Shown here piece by piece: positions 6,479-6,576 of a stretch of DNA of 6,576 nucleotides. Position 1 is the stretch's first letter. Every line of letters starts with the position of its first letter. Both the position numbers and the translations under genes were made by a program. This DNA comes from Victivallis vadensis (GTDB lineage Bacteria > Verrucomicrobiota > Lentisphaeria > Victivallales > GWF2-50-93), in assembly GCA_020718525.1 (NCBI GenBank), contig DYRX01000243.1, forward strand, positions 1 through 6,576, written 5' to 3'. A model generated the notes under the pieces. It ran no database searches, had not been told where the DNA came from, and saw only the letters and a list, made by a program, of their open reading frames with translations.

Positions 6479-6576
6479 TAACGACTGGATGGCGGGAAAA
6501 GCGGCCAAGAGACTGGCGGTCCTCCGGGGCACGGCGGCAGATTATCACATTCGGCATCATTCGTAATTTACTGAAT
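6466..6576 (+). CDS. Possible start of a rightward gene, cut by the window end
   Basis: An ATG at 6466, 3 nt after AGGAGG (6457-6462), opens a frame of 37 codons that runs off the window. It begins MSRHVTTGWREKRPRDW and reaches a more hydrophobic IITFGIIRNLLN; no family is recognised. The spacing from the ribosome binding site is short. A competing frame starts at ATG 6453 and ends with TAA at 6564-6566 (37 aa, beginning MKEEHVETCNDWMAGK). It has more protein-like composition but no ribosome binding site, and its Lys-Glu-Glu codons themselves create the AAGGAGGAG. At most one is likely real, and it could equally be a gene remnant. If either is real, the AlbA_2 gene and this one are divergent and share the control region. 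Confidence 0.3.
   Translation, partial: MSRHVTTGWREKRPRDWRSSGARRQIITFGIIRNLLN

Noticed and set aside
6125..6532. N-terminal extension of the AlbA_2 protein to a GTG at 6532
   Set aside because: The frame is open, but there is no ribosome binding site at the GTG or at the internal ATGs, the translation does not look like a domain or signal peptide, and the AlbA_2 domain starts just after the ATG at 6124.

Overview
The window shows a rightward run of three closely spaced genes (86-4749), a convergent single gene on the minus strand (4865-6124), and a right-hand control region in which another rightward gene may begin (6466 or 6453 onward). No rRNA, tRNA, CRISPR array or intact mobile element was seen. 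The organism is a bacterium of moderate GC with Shine-Dalgarno-led genes. The style of the 179-aa membrane protein and of the very long GH94-like protein recalls the PVC group (Lentisphaerota/Verrucomicrobiota). That is a guess from remembered family style, not a demonstrated placement.

Left block: a 179-aa two-helix membrane protein of unknown function overlaps by 34 nt a PAP2-type membrane phosphatase with recognisable C1, C2 and C3 motifs. After a 21-nt gap and a strong AGGAGG site comes a 1133-aa GH94/cellobiose-phosphorylase-like protein with no signal peptide. Its catalytic-domain landmarks (an RD..Q segment, a SD segment and a WND segment) can be matched in order to classical GH94 enzymes, but it is much longer and its substrate is unknown. 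The spacing suggests one transcript. A combined role in glycan or glycolipid metabolism across the inner membrane is possible but is inference only.

Right block: the minus-strand gene encodes a 419-aa protein with an N-terminal AlbA_2 (Schlafen-type) nucleic-acid-binding domain and an uncharacterised C-terminal half. It converges on the GH94-like gene; the two stop codons are separated by 115 bp that include a perfect 20-bp palindrome. Upstream of its chosen start lie about 340 bp with no convincing gene, then a compact cluster of three GACATG half-sites around a Shine-Dalgarno-like AAGGAGGAG and a potential start codon.

No known defence, CRISPR or secretion system is assembled here. The best leads are the membrane protein/PAP2/GH94-like gene set, the standalone AlbA_2 protein, and the nested repeats at 6450-6478.
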